From: Variovorax sp. IB41
Lineage (GTDB): Bacteria; Pseudomonadota; Gammaproteobacteria; Burkholderiales; Burkholderiaceae_C
Direction of reading: 5' to 3'
DNA: 64,000 nucleotides
Assembly: GCF_016405905.1 (NCBI RefSeq)
Contig: NZ_JAEFCB010000009.1
Location: 124,001-188,000, forward strand
The notes below the pieces were generated by a model that did no database searches, was not told the DNA's origin, and saw only the letters and a program-made list of their open reading frames with translations. Of this stretch, positions 35,688 through 43,618 are shown in pieces. Numbering within the stretch: position 1 is the stretch's first letter; each line of letters opens with the position of its first letter. The translations under genes were made by a program, and so were the position numbers.

Positions 35688-37670
35688 ATGAATAAATCAC
35701 ATCGCTCGGTATGGAATGAATCGCTCGGCGCCTGGGTTGCCGCTTCCGAAACCACCAAGGCGCGCGGCAAGCGCAGCAAATCCGCCCGGCTGGTGGCCGC
35801 CACGTTCGCGGGCCTGGTTCTGGCGGGTGCCTCGATGGGAAGTGCTTTTGCGGAGGATGCTCCTGCGGCAGAGGAAACGGCTGCCGCGGCACAGGATGCT
35901 CCGGCGGTTGATCAAAAGACTACCTCTGCAGATGAGAGATCTCTCCAGCGCGATCCGAGTGCGACGTCACAAGAAGACCGGCTTGCCCTCGGCCCTGCGA
36001 CTGTCCCGAGTGTTTATTGGGAGGACCGCGATTTTGAAAAAGACCGGGCAGCCGCGTTTGCGACCAAAGAGGGCGAAGCCAAGCTGAGGGCAGACATGGC
36101 CCCCCAGATGTTCACGTTGTCGGGCACCGCGACTGGCATCTATGCCAGCGCTTTGAACAATATGGCTTCGGCACTTGGCGCCGCCAGCATGGCTGCTGGT
36201 TACGCCTCCACTGCTATCGGGCATTACAGCCTTGCCAAGGACGAGTCTTCCACGGCGGTGGGTGACAGCGCCGAGGCCCAGAGTTTGTCGTCAACGGCCG
36301 TTGGCGCCTATAGCTTGGCTAAGGGCGAGCAAGCTTCGGCTTTCGGTATCCTCGCAAAGGCCGATGGGGAGCGCGCTACGGCACTCGGGTCCGAGGCTGT
36401 CGCGGTCGGACTCGCGTCCACGGCCGTCGGCGATCAAGCGTTCGCAAAGGGAGAGGGCACATCAGCTATTGGCGCGCAAGCTATCGCCGAGGGCGTAAGT
36501 GCTGCAGCCTTCGGTAATTTTGCAAATGCCACCGGCGACAACACGGTTGCAGTAGGTAGCGAAGCAGCTGCAACACAACAGAACGCCGTGGCTGTGGGTA
36601 ACCTCGCCGAGGCTAAAGGGATGAGATCTGTGGCAATCGGCGATTCCTCCACCGCAGACGGGGAGCGTGCCGTGGCGCTGGGTAGTGCCGCAACCGCTAC
36701 CGGGCTAAACGCCACGGCAATCGGCCATTCGTCAATCTCCAACGGGTCGGCTTCGTTGGCCGCTGGCTATAACTCGGGGGCTAACGGCGAAGCTGCTGCA
36801 GCCGTCGGCAGCAATGCGCTTGCCGAGGGAAAGGCCGCCGCAGCCTTCGGCTCAGACTCCTGGGCGCAGGGAGACAATGCTCTGGCCCTTGGCCAACAGT
36901 CGCTTGCGCAGGGCACTGGCGCCGTGGCATTGGGTTGGGATTCTTGGGCGAGCACGGCAGGTGGAGTGGCGCTGGGCTCGGGTTCGTTGGCCTCCCGCGC
37001 TGGCGGCGTGGCGGGCTATGTGCCCGAGGGCGCCACGGCGGCACAAAGGGCTGCCATCGCGGCAACGACCAGCACTGTCGACTTGGACGGTAATGCGGTG
37101 GGTGCGGTATCGGTCGGCGACGAGGCCGCGGGCCTCTATCGCCAGATCACCGGCGTCGCAGCCGGCTCGGCCGACACCGACGCCGCCAACATCGCGCAGC
37201 TGAAGGCCGCCGCCGAGAACGTCAAGGCGGGCACCGTGCAGTACGCGACCAACCCCGACGGCTCGGTCAACTACAACCAGGTGACCCTGGGCAACGGCCA
37301 GGCACCGGGCGGCACGCGCATCTCGAACGTCGCGCCGGGCGTGGTGGGCACCGATGCCGTCAACGTGAACCAGCTCTCGGCCGTCTCGGCCGCGTCGGAA
37401 TCGCGCTACCGCCAGTTGGACAACCACGTGCGCGACGTCGCCAAGAAGGCCTACGGTGGCGTGGCCGCCGCCATGGCGATGGAAAGCGCACCGTACGTGC
37501 CGGGCAAGGTGTCGTACTCGGCTGCGCTGGGCCACTACCAGGGCGAATCGGCCGTGGGCGTGTCGCTGCGCAAGACCTCGGACGACGGCCAGTGGAGCAT
37601 CACGGGCGGCGTGTCGGCCGCATCGTCGGGCGGCGCGGGCGTGCGCGTGGGCGTGAGCGGCGTGTTCTGA
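35688..37670 (+). CDS. Trimeric autotransporter adhesin (YadA-like)
   Basis: 660 residues from the ATG at 35688 (an upstream TTG at 35679 is less likely). The N-terminus carries the extended signal peptide region (ESPR) beginning MNKSHRSVWNESLGAWVAA, then a hydrophobic core ending GSAFA. Residues about 145-450 are YadA-head-type repeats with the recurring pattern AxAxGxxSxAxG. A neck/stalk segment with GTDAVNVNQL follows, and the last about 90 residues form the YadA anchor ending in a terminal Phe. By family knowledge three copies assemble an outer-membrane barrel and surface fibre that binds host or abiotic surfaces. The head region uses more T-ending codons than the anchor. It lies directly downstream of the OmpR-like regulator. 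Confidence 0.92.
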   Translation: MNKSHRSVWNESLGAWVAASETTKARGKRSKSARLVAATFAGLVLAGASMGSAFAEDAPAAEETAAAAQDAPAVDQKTTSADERSLQRDPSATSQEDRLALGPATVPSVYWEDRDFEKDRAAAFATKEGEAKLRADMAPQMFTLSGTATGIYASALNNMASALGAASMAAGYASTAIGHYSLAKDESSTAVGDSAEAQSLSSTAVGAYSLAKGEQASAFGILAKADGERATALGSEAVAVGLASTAVGDQAFAKGEGTSAIGAQAIAEGVSAAAFGNFANATGDNTVAVGSEAAATQQNAVAVGNLAEAKGMRSVAIGDSSTADGERAVALGSAATATGLNATAIGHSSISNGSASLAAGYNSGANGEAAAAVGSNALAEGKAAAAFGSDSWAQGDNALALGQQSLAQGTGAVALGWDSWASTAGGVALGSGSLASRAGGVAGYVPEGATAAQRAAIAATTSTVDLDGNAVGAVSVGDEAAGLYRQITGVAAGSADTDAANIAQLKAAAENVKAGTVQYATNPDGSVNYNQVTLGNGQAPGGTRISNVAPGVVGTDAVNVNQLSAVSAASESRYRQLDNHVRDVAKKAYGGVAAAMAMESAPYVPGKVSYSAALGHYQGESAVGVSLRKTSDDGQWSITGGVSAASSGGAGVRVGVSGVF

Positions 37671-37883
37671 GCGTTCGCGGCTGAAGCGCCGTGCCGCAGA
37701 GCGCCCGCCGCAACGGCGGCGTGAGCGGCACAGGCAAACCACCCTGAAGGGGTCGGCAACTGCACGGGGGCGCCCCAGAGCCCTCTTGCCGGAGCCGGCC
37801 CCTTTTCACGTCCGGCGCAGGGACGCGGACGCAATGCCCGCGCGCCTCGGGCGACGAAACGCCTGGGGTACAGTGGCGACCCC

Positions 37884-38660
37884 TTGCCGCAGCCCACACC
37901 CACCGATCCTCCCGTTCCGCACAGCATCCACCTCGAATCGGTCACGCTGGTTCGCGGCGAGCAGCGCGTCTTCGACGGGCTCACGCTCAGCCTGGACGAA
38001 GCGCGCATCGGGCTCGTCGGCGACAACGGCGCGGGCAAGAGCAGCCTGTTTCGCCTGATCAGCGGGCTCGACCAGCCGCAGCACGGGCGCGTCGTGGTGC
38101 ATGGGTGCGATACCCAGACGGACCGCCGCGAACTCTCGCAGCACGTCGGCCTGATGTTCCAGAACCCCGACGACCAGATCATCTTTCCCACCGTGGCCGA
38201 AGAGCTCGCGTTCAGCCTCACCGCGCGCGGCCAGACGCGGCAGGCGGCGCGCGAGCGGGCACGAGAATTCCTCGCGGAGCGCGGGCTCGCGGCGTGGGCC
38301 GGTCGCGCCATCGGCGAACTCAGCCAGGGCCAGCGCCAGCAGGTGTGCCTGCTCGCGCTGCAGATCAGCCAGCCCGCCACGCTGCTGCTGGACGAACCGT
38401 TCGCGAGCCTCGACCTGCTGAGCCAGGCGCGGCTCGCGGCGCAGCTCGAAGCGACCGGGCAGCAGATCGTCGTTTCCACGCATTTGCTCGAGCACGTCCA
38501 CGGCTTCGAGCGCGTGCTGTGGCTCGAGCAGGGCCGGGTGCGCGCCGACGGGCCGGGCCGCGAGGTCTGCGAGGCCTATGCCGAAGACGTGCGCCGGCGC
38601 GCGGCGGCCGAGCGGAGCGCGCGGCATTCCGAGGCCGAGCGGGACGCACGGCGTGCGTAG
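37884..38660 (+). CDS. bioM: Biotin ECF transporter ATPase BioM
   Basis: 258 residues from a TTG at 37884; no ATG or GTG lies between it and the conserved core. The ABC ATPase motifs are complete: Walker A GDNGAGKSS, Q-loop FQNPDDQIIFPTVAEE as in ECF ATPases, signature LSQGQRQQ and Walker B LLLDEPFAS. The tail beyond residue 230 is charged and poorly conserved. It overlaps bioN by 8 bp and is followed by bioY, giving the complete BioMNY high-affinity biotin importer. No BirA operator was recognised upstream. Confidence 0.9.
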   Translation: MPQPTPTDPPVPHSIHLESVTLVRGEQRVFDGLTLSLDEARIGLVGDNGAGKSSLFRLISGLDQPQHGRVVVHGCDTQTDRRELSQHVGLMFQNPDDQIIFPTVAEELAFSLTARGQTRQAARERAREFLAERGLAAWAGRAIGELSQGQRQQVCLLALQISQPATLLLDEPFASLDLLSQARLAAQLEATGQQIVVSTHLLEHVHGFERVLWLEQGRVRADGPGREVCEAYAEDVRRRAAAERSARHSEAERDARRA

Positions 38661-39246
38661 CCTCTATTCATCCCATCCGACCTGGCTGCATGCGGTGCCC
38701 GCGTGGGTCAAGCTCGCGGTGCTTTCGGTGTGCGGCACGCTGCTGGTGCTGGTCGCGCGGCCGGTGCATCTGGGCATTGCGTGCGCGGTGGTGCTGCTGC
38801 TTTTCGCATCGCTCGGCCGCACCGCGTGGCGGCGCTTGCGGATGCTGGTCGGCATCGCGATCGGCTGCGCGTTGATCGTGGGCTTTCACTGGTTCCTGGG
38901 CACGACCATGCTCGGCGTCGCGAGCGCGCTGCGCCTGGCGAGCGCGGCCGTGCTCGCGCTGATGCTCACGCTCACCACGCGTTTCGAAGACCTGCTGGCC
39001 GTGCTCGAAACCGTGATGCAGCCGCTGCAGCGCCTGGGCGTTCCGACCGAGCGCATCGCGCTGGGCATCGGCCTCATGCTGCGCTTTGCCGAGAACTTCT
39101 ACGTGCAGTGGCAGCGGCTGGACGACGCCTACCGCGCCCGCGCGGGCCACGGCGGCGGCATTCGGCTGCTGGCGCCGCTGACCATCCGCACGCTGCAGAC
39201 GGCCGAGCGCGTGGCCGATGCGCTGGCCGCGCGGCTGGGGCGATAG
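38653..39246 (+). CDS. bioN: Biotin ECF transporter transmembrane protein BioN
   Basis: 197 residues from a GTG at 38653 that overlaps the end of bioM. About four to five membrane helices surround the EcfT-type coupling segment; DDAYRARAGHG resembles the Ala-Arg-Gly coupling motif that contacts the ATPase. Its length is short for an EcfT protein but normal for BioN. It links BioM to the substrate-binding BioY. Confidence 0.88.
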   Translation: MRSLYSSHPTWLHAVPAWVKLAVLSVCGTLLVLVARPVHLGIACAVVLLLFASLGRTAWRRLRMLVGIAIGCALIVGFHWFLGTTMLGVASALRLASAAVLALMLTLTTRFEDLLAVLETVMQPLQRLGVPTERIALGIGLMLRFAENFYVQWQRLDDAYRARAGHGGGIRLLAPLTIRTLQTAERVADALAARLGR

Positions 39247-39297
39247 CCCAGGCAGCGCGGCGCAGAATCCGACCACACCCCTCTCCCGAATCCCGAC

Positions 39298-39876
39298 ATG
39301 ACCACCACCGGCTCCCTCACCTCGTCCCGCTCGCTCTCGTACATCGCGCTGTTCGCGGCGTTGATGGCGGTGTTCGGGCTCATCCCGAAGGTCGACCTGC
39401 CGTTCGGCGTGCCGATCACGCTGCAGTCGCTGGGCGTGATGCTGGCCGGCTGCCTGCTCGGGCCGCGGCGCGGCTTTTTCGCGATCGCGCTGTTCCTGCT
39501 CGCGGTGGCGCTCGGTCTGCCGCTGCTGCCGGGCGGTCGCGGCGGGTTGGCGGTGTTCGTCGCGCCGGCCGGAGGCTTTCTGTTCGGCTGGATGTTCGGC
39601 GCTTTCGTGTGCGGGCTCCTGATGCGCCGCATGGCCGGCGCCACGGGCAAGGGGCTGCTGGCCGCGGCGTTCTTCGCGTCGGTGGTCGGCGGGATCGTGG
39701 TGGTCTATGCGTTCGGCATCGTGGGGCTCTCGCTGATCGCCCACATGTCGCTCTCGCAGGCGGCGCTCGCGATGCTGGTGTTCATTCCGGGCGACCTCAT
39801 CAAGTGCGGCATCTGCGCGATGCTCGTGCAGACGGTGATGCGCGGCATGCCGAGCTGGCGGCTCGATCGCGACTGA
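39298..39876 (+). CDS. bioY: Biotin transporter substrate-binding (S) component BioY
   Basis: 192 residues from the ATG at 39298, with about six membrane helices. Signature BioY stretches are VPITLQSLGVMLAG near residue 40, APAGGFLFGWM near 88 and the C-terminal FIPGDLIKCG. It binds biotin in the membrane and is energised by BioM and BioN just upstream (51-bp gap after bioN). Confidence 0.95.
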   Translation: MTTTGSLTSSRSLSYIALFAALMAVFGLIPKVDLPFGVPITLQSLGVMLAGCLLGPRRGFFAIALFLLAVALGLPLLPGGRGGLAVFVAPAGGFLFGWMFGAFVCGLLMRRMAGATGKGLLAAAFFASVVGGIVVVYAFGIVGLSLIAHMSLSQAALAMLVFIPGDLIKCGICAMLVQTVMRGMPSWRLDRD

Positions 39877-39882
39877 TCGCGT

Positions 39883-40353
39883 TCAGAGGCCGCGCCGCTT
39901 GAACACGGTGCGCGAAAGGTAGTCCTTGCGCGGGCCCTTCACGAGGTGCTCGACGACGAAGGTGCCGTCGGCAAGGAACCGGTAGATGCTGTCGTACTGG
40001 TCGGCCACGCAAAGGTGGCCGGCCGCGCCGACCAGCGCGTCGCCTTCGCGCACGATGGCGATGTCGTGGAAGAGCCGCAGCGGCGTCTCGGCGAAGAACA
40101 CCGAGAAGCCGTCCGGGCTGCGCTCGTAGACGTATTCGCGGTGCCCGTCGAACGACTGGCCGTCTGGCAGGCGGATGCGCCCGTCTTCGCGGTACTTCAG
40201 CTGGCAGGTTTCGAGACGCGTGAACCCGGCCATGCCAGTCATCGTCGCCTTGCTCTCGATGGTGCGGTCCAGGTCCCAGGCGCCTTCGAGCCGGGCGAAG
40301 ACCGTGTCCGGCGTGCCCCAGAAAGCGAGGGGCGGCAGGGGCGTCGTTTCCAT
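39883..40353 (-). CDS. DUF6314-like protein
   Basis: 156 residues from the ATG at 40351-40353; a TTG at 40369-40371 would add six residues. The text LEGAWDLDRTI at the start, YREDGRI, an Arg/Tyr-rich middle (REYVYERS) and a C-terminal CVADQYDSIYRF segment resemble the lipocalin-like DUF6314 group. No function is known. It is convergent with bioY, with only 6 bp between stop codons. Confidence 0.65.
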   Translation of the reverse strand: METTPLPPLAFWGTPDTVFARLEGAWDLDRTIESKATMTGMAGFTRLETCQLKYREDGRIRLPDGQSFDGHREYVYERSPDGFSVFFAETPLRLFHDIAIVREGDALVGAAGHLCVADQYDSIYRFLADGTFVVEHLVKGPRKDYLSRTVFKRRGL

Positions 40354-40610
40354 GCGCGAACTGTAGGTCAAACGGAAGTTCGCTGACCTTTGGGCATTGA
40401 TTGTTTCCGTTCTGTGAACGCCGCGGTTCGTTTTGCTACGGGTTTTTACCTAGATGGCGTCGCACAATACATCTCACGGACCAGCCAAACAGTTGATCCG
40501 GGTGAACAGGGCCCCGAGCGAGGTGGCCGCCCCCCGCAGGGACGGTGACCCACCCAAGACCGGTTCGAATCATCCAAGCAAGAAATTGAACTGAATTGAA
40601 GGAAATCCAA

Positions 40611-40991
40611 ATGACCGCCTCGAAGATCCTCTCCGCCGTTGCTGTTGCCCTGATGGCTGTTGCCGGTGCCGCCCACGCTGAAAGCTATGACGGCGTGCAC
40701 CAACTGACCTCGGCCGCCGCCCGCGCCGACGTCGCCAGCCAGGCCGTGGTCGCCGCGCACAGCGCCAACCCGTACGCCACCGGCGCCAATGCAGGCCCCG
40801 CACCGGTCTTCGTGTCGTCGACCAGCCGCGGTGCCGTCCGCGCCGAAGCCGTCGCCGCTGCACACAGCGCCGATCCGTACGCCGAAGGCGCATCGGCTGG
40901 CGTGGCCCCGCTGGTCGCCAGCACCGTGGACCGCAACGCCGTCCGCGCCGCAGCCCGCGCTGCCGCTCGTGGCGACGCACTGCCGCTGTAA
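40611..40991 (+). CDS. Small secreted repeat protein of unknown function
   Basis: 126 residues from the ATG at 40611 with GAAGGAA upstream. Residues 1-23 are a clear signal peptide ending GAAHA. The mature 103 residues contain two copies of a 35-residue repeat: AHSANPYATGANAG (49-62) and AHSADPYAEGASAG (84-97), each followed by an AP-hydrophobic step and an Arg/Ala-rich segment. I recall such short Ala-rich periplasmic proteins as frequent in Comamonadaceae, often without a meaningful name. It has its own ribosome-binding site and a strong terminator, which suggests a well-expressed monocistronic gene. Confidence 0.8.
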   Translation: MTASKILSAVAVALMAVAGAAHAESYDGVHQLTSAAARADVASQAVVAAHSANPYATGANAGPAPVFVSSTSRGAVRAEAVAAAHSADPYAEGASAGVAPLVASTVDRNAVRAAARAAARGDALPL

Positions 40992-41014
40992 TCCGCCGAG
41001 AGCGTCAGCTCTCC

Positions 41015-41052
41015 AAAAAGCCGACCCCTGCGAAAGCATGGGTCGGCTTTTT
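41015..41052 (+). terminator. Rho-independent terminator of the small secreted repeat protein
   Basis: AAAAAGCCGACCC pairs perfectly with GGGTCGGCTTTTT across a loop of about 12 bases. It begins 23 bp after the stop at 40991. Symmetric A and T runs mean it could work in both directions. Confidence 0.92.
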
Positions 41053-41109
41053 CTTTGCCCCGCGATGTCCTCATGACACCGTCAGACTGCCTTCGTACCA
41101 TCGCCCGAT

Positions 41110-41691
41110 ATGCAAGCCCTCGCCTTCGACCCCCGCCAGACCGCCCTCATCTCCATCGACCTGCAGCGCAGCAACGTCGGCCGCCCGCTGGCGCCGCACG
41201 CTGCGGCGGACGTGGTCCAGCGCAGCACGCGCATCGCCGATGCGCTGCGCGCGGCGGGCGGCACCGTGGTGTGGGTGCGCGTCGATCTCGCCGGACTGCT
41301 GAGCCTGCCGTCGGACACGCCGCTGCGCCCGCCCGGCTCGCCCGTGCCGCCGCCCGAACTCTCCGAACTGGTGCCCGAAGTGCGCGTGCACGACGGCGAC
41401 GTGCGGATCACCAAGCGCCAATGGGGCGCCTTCTACGGCACGGACCTGGACCTGCAACTGCGCCGCCGTGGCATCAGGACGCTGGTGATGAGCGGCATCG
41501 CGACCAATTTCGGCGTCGAATCGACGGCGCGCGCGGCGTTCGACCGCGGCTATGAACTGGTGTTCGTGGAAGACGCGATGACTTCGCTGGCCGCCGAGCC
41601 GCACGCCTTCACGGTCAAGGAACTGTTCCCGCGCATGGGGCGCGTGCGTTCCACGGACGAATTCGTCGCAGCGATCGCTGGCAAGAACTGA
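41110..41691 (+). CDS. Isochorismatase-family hydrolase (no catalytic Cys)
   Basis: 193 residues from the ATG at 41110. Fold motifs are present: D17 in LISIDLQ, K102 in ITKRQWGAFYG, and the strand-turn GIATNFGVESTARAAF. In cysteine hydrolases of this fold the third catalytic residue is Cys at the position of G135 here, so amidase chemistry of the nicotinamidase kind is unlikely. Gly at this place also occurs in true isochorismatases such as EntB and PhzD. No siderophore or phenazine genes are nearby, so the substrate remains open. Confidence 0.85.
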   Translation: MQALAFDPRQTALISIDLQRSNVGRPLAPHAAADVVQRSTRIADALRAAGGTVVWVRVDLAGLLSLPSDTPLRPPGSPVPPPELSELVPEVRVHDGDVRITKRQWGAFYGTDLDLQLRRRGIRTLVMSGIATNFGVESTARAAFDRGYELVFVEDAMTSLAAEPHAFTVKELFPRMGRVRSTDEFVAAIAGKN

Positions 41692-41697
41692 AACTGC

Positions 41698-42705
41698 TCA
41701 GCGCGCGGCCAGCAGCCGCAGGCCGGCGACGATGAAAGGCGCGCTGTCCGGCGCGGCCGTCTCGTGCAGTTCGACGGTCCACTGCGAGCGCGCGTCGTCG
41801 GATGTGGGGCGCGCGCAAAGCTCGCACGCATAGAGCACCCGGCCGGCGCGCGTCGTGTCGTCGCGCACGGCCACCGCCTCGTCGCAGCATTCGTCCACCA
41901 CGCGCCAGCGGCCATCGGTTTCGTCGCACACCGACCGCCGCATCAGCCGCACAACGATGCGCTCCGGCGCCGCCGTGCGCTCGCCGCCCTGCGCCTCGGG
42001 CACGGTCGCCAACAGGCGCACGTCGAGCGGCTCGCCGACGCGAAAGCCTTCGCCGCGCTCCAGCGAGATGCCGCTCAACGCCACGCGCACGCGGCGCCGC
42101 TCGCGCCAGCCCGAGGCGACGAAGACGACCGTCAGCACCGAGAACATCGCGAACACCGGCAGGCCGACCGCCATCCAGAGCCACTGCCACCCGCCGGCCA
42201 GCGCCCAGGTCATCGCGTTGAAGCCGAAGACCGCGAAGAAGACGAGCACCGCGAGCGCGATGAGCCACGCCGCCCAGTCGCCGATGGATTTGCGCACGCG
42301 CTCCGTGGCCTGCGGCGCTTCGGAGGTCCATTCGGCGGGCAGCGTTTCATCGACGGGCGGCAGGCCGGCCGTTCGCGGGTCGGGCCACGGCGACCAGAAA
42401 TCGCCCGCCGCGTTTTCCAGCGCGATCCATTGGAGATCGGTCCACGCCGGCAGGTAGGCCGTGGCGGTTTCCTCGCCTTCCACCCGCAGCGCGGTGCCTG
42501 TCGCGCCGTCGGGCGTCGCGGCCTCGAAGCCGCGCGGGTACACGCCGGGCGCGCGGTGCATTCGCCGCTCGCGCACATCGACGATCAGCGTGTCACCGCC
42601 GGCTTCCAACGCCTGGTAGCGGCCGTCGGGCGAGATGCAGCCGTACCCCGGCGCGTGTCCGGACAGATGGGCGATCAGTGCAACGGACGGATGAAGGCGG
42701 GGCAT
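41698..42705 (-). CDS. Membrane protein of unknown function
   Basis: 335 residues from the ATG at 42703-42705, without a clear ribosome-binding site. A soluble N-terminal part (about 1-140) is followed by two hydrophobic helices (about 147-200, LIALAVLVFFAVFGF and VGLPVFAMFSVLTVVF), and a C-terminal beta-rich part of about 130 residues with several cysteines. I do not recognise a family. It is convergent with the isochorismatase-family gene (6-bp gap). Confidence 0.7.
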   Translation of the reverse strand: MPRLHPSVALIAHLSGHAPGYGCISPDGRYQALEAGGDTLIVDVRERRMHRAPGVYPRGFEAATPDGATGTALRVEGEETATAYLPAWTDLQWIALENAAGDFWSPWPDPRTAGLPPVDETLPAEWTSEAPQATERVRKSIGDWAAWLIALAVLVFFAVFGFNAMTWALAGGWQWLWMAVGLPVFAMFSVLTVVFVASGWRERRRVRVALSGISLERGEGFRVGEPLDVRLLATVPEAQGGERTAAPERIVVRLMRRSVCDETDGRWRVVDECCDEAVAVRDDTTRAGRVLYACELCARPTSDDARSQWTVELHETAAPDSAPFIVAGLRLLAAR

Positions 42706-42976
42706 CGGGGCACGGGGGAGGAGCCACCGAGCATAGCCATGCGGCCCGAGGCGCCGGCGGCACCACGCCGGTGCGGCACTCGGCCTAAAGTTCGCCTGGA
42801 CAGGCTGCGCGACAGGCCGCGGCTGCGCCAAAAGGCGCATTGCCTTGCCGCAGCGCATCAATCATGATGGCGGCGCGGAAGGGACGACCGCCCGACTTCA
42901 TGCTTTCGCATTACTGCGCCACGGTGGTGCGGGCACGCGAAAATACGACGACGTTTCCGCCAGGAAAAATGAAAGC

Positions 42977-43618
42977 ATGATCCGTCGCCCCCGATGCGAC
43001 AACCCAACACGCATGGCTCTAACTCTCGACCCTGAAGATACGCGCGGACGCATTCACGATCTCGTGTGGTGCGGCTTCTATCCCGATGCCGATGTCGAGT
43101 GGATGGTCACCGACGAGTATCTCGACCCCGACGAACTCACGAGCGAAGACCGGGCCTGGGTCAAGGCCGAGGCGGCCGGCATCTGCGCCGCCAAGCGCGC
43201 GGCCGAGGCCGAGTGGCCGGCCGAGACGGAGTACGACCGGCTCGAAGCAGTATTCGCGCAACTGCGCAACGAAAAGATCATTGCGCTGCACCGCGCGGGC
43301 AACACGCTCTCCGACGGCCACGACGACGTGCGCGAACACTGGCGTGCGGCGGGGCGCCTGGCCTCGGGCATCCGGGGGTGCTGCTTCTATCACTCGCAGG
43401 ACCTGGACACGGCCGTGCGCACCGGCCGGCTGCACCTGGCATTCAGCGGCGGCATGATCCCCGAAATCGAGCAGCGCGAGGCCAACACCGTGGTGGTGGG
43501 CCACCGCATCGTCGAGCTGCTGCGCGCCGCCGGCTTCGAGGCGCACTGGAGCGGCAACATCAACGAGCGCATCGAAGCCGAACTCGGCCAATGGCGCAAG
43601 CGAGGCCCCTCGGTGTGA
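42977..43618 (+). CDS. DUF6891-like hypothetical protein
   Basis: 213 residues from the ATG at 42977 (AGGA 12 bases upstream); the ATG at 43013 would give 201 residues. The conserved-looking core includes RGRIHDLVWCGFYPDADV at the start and GCCFYHSQDLDTAV in the middle, which I associate with DUF6891, with moderate certainty. Function unknown. Its stop overlaps the GTG start of the VanW/glycosyltransferase-like gene (GTGA), making it the first of three tightly coupled genes. Confidence 0.7.
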   Translation: MIRRPRCDNPTRMALTLDPEDTRGRIHDLVWCGFYPDADVEWMVTDEYLDPDELTSEDRAWVKAEAAGICAAKRAAEAEWPAETEYDRLEAVFAQLRNEKIIALHRAGNTLSDGHDDVREHWRAAGRLASGIRGCCFYHSQDLDTAVRTGRLHLAFSGGMIPEIEQREANTVVVGHRIVELLRAAGFEAHWSGNINERIEAELGQWRKRGPSV

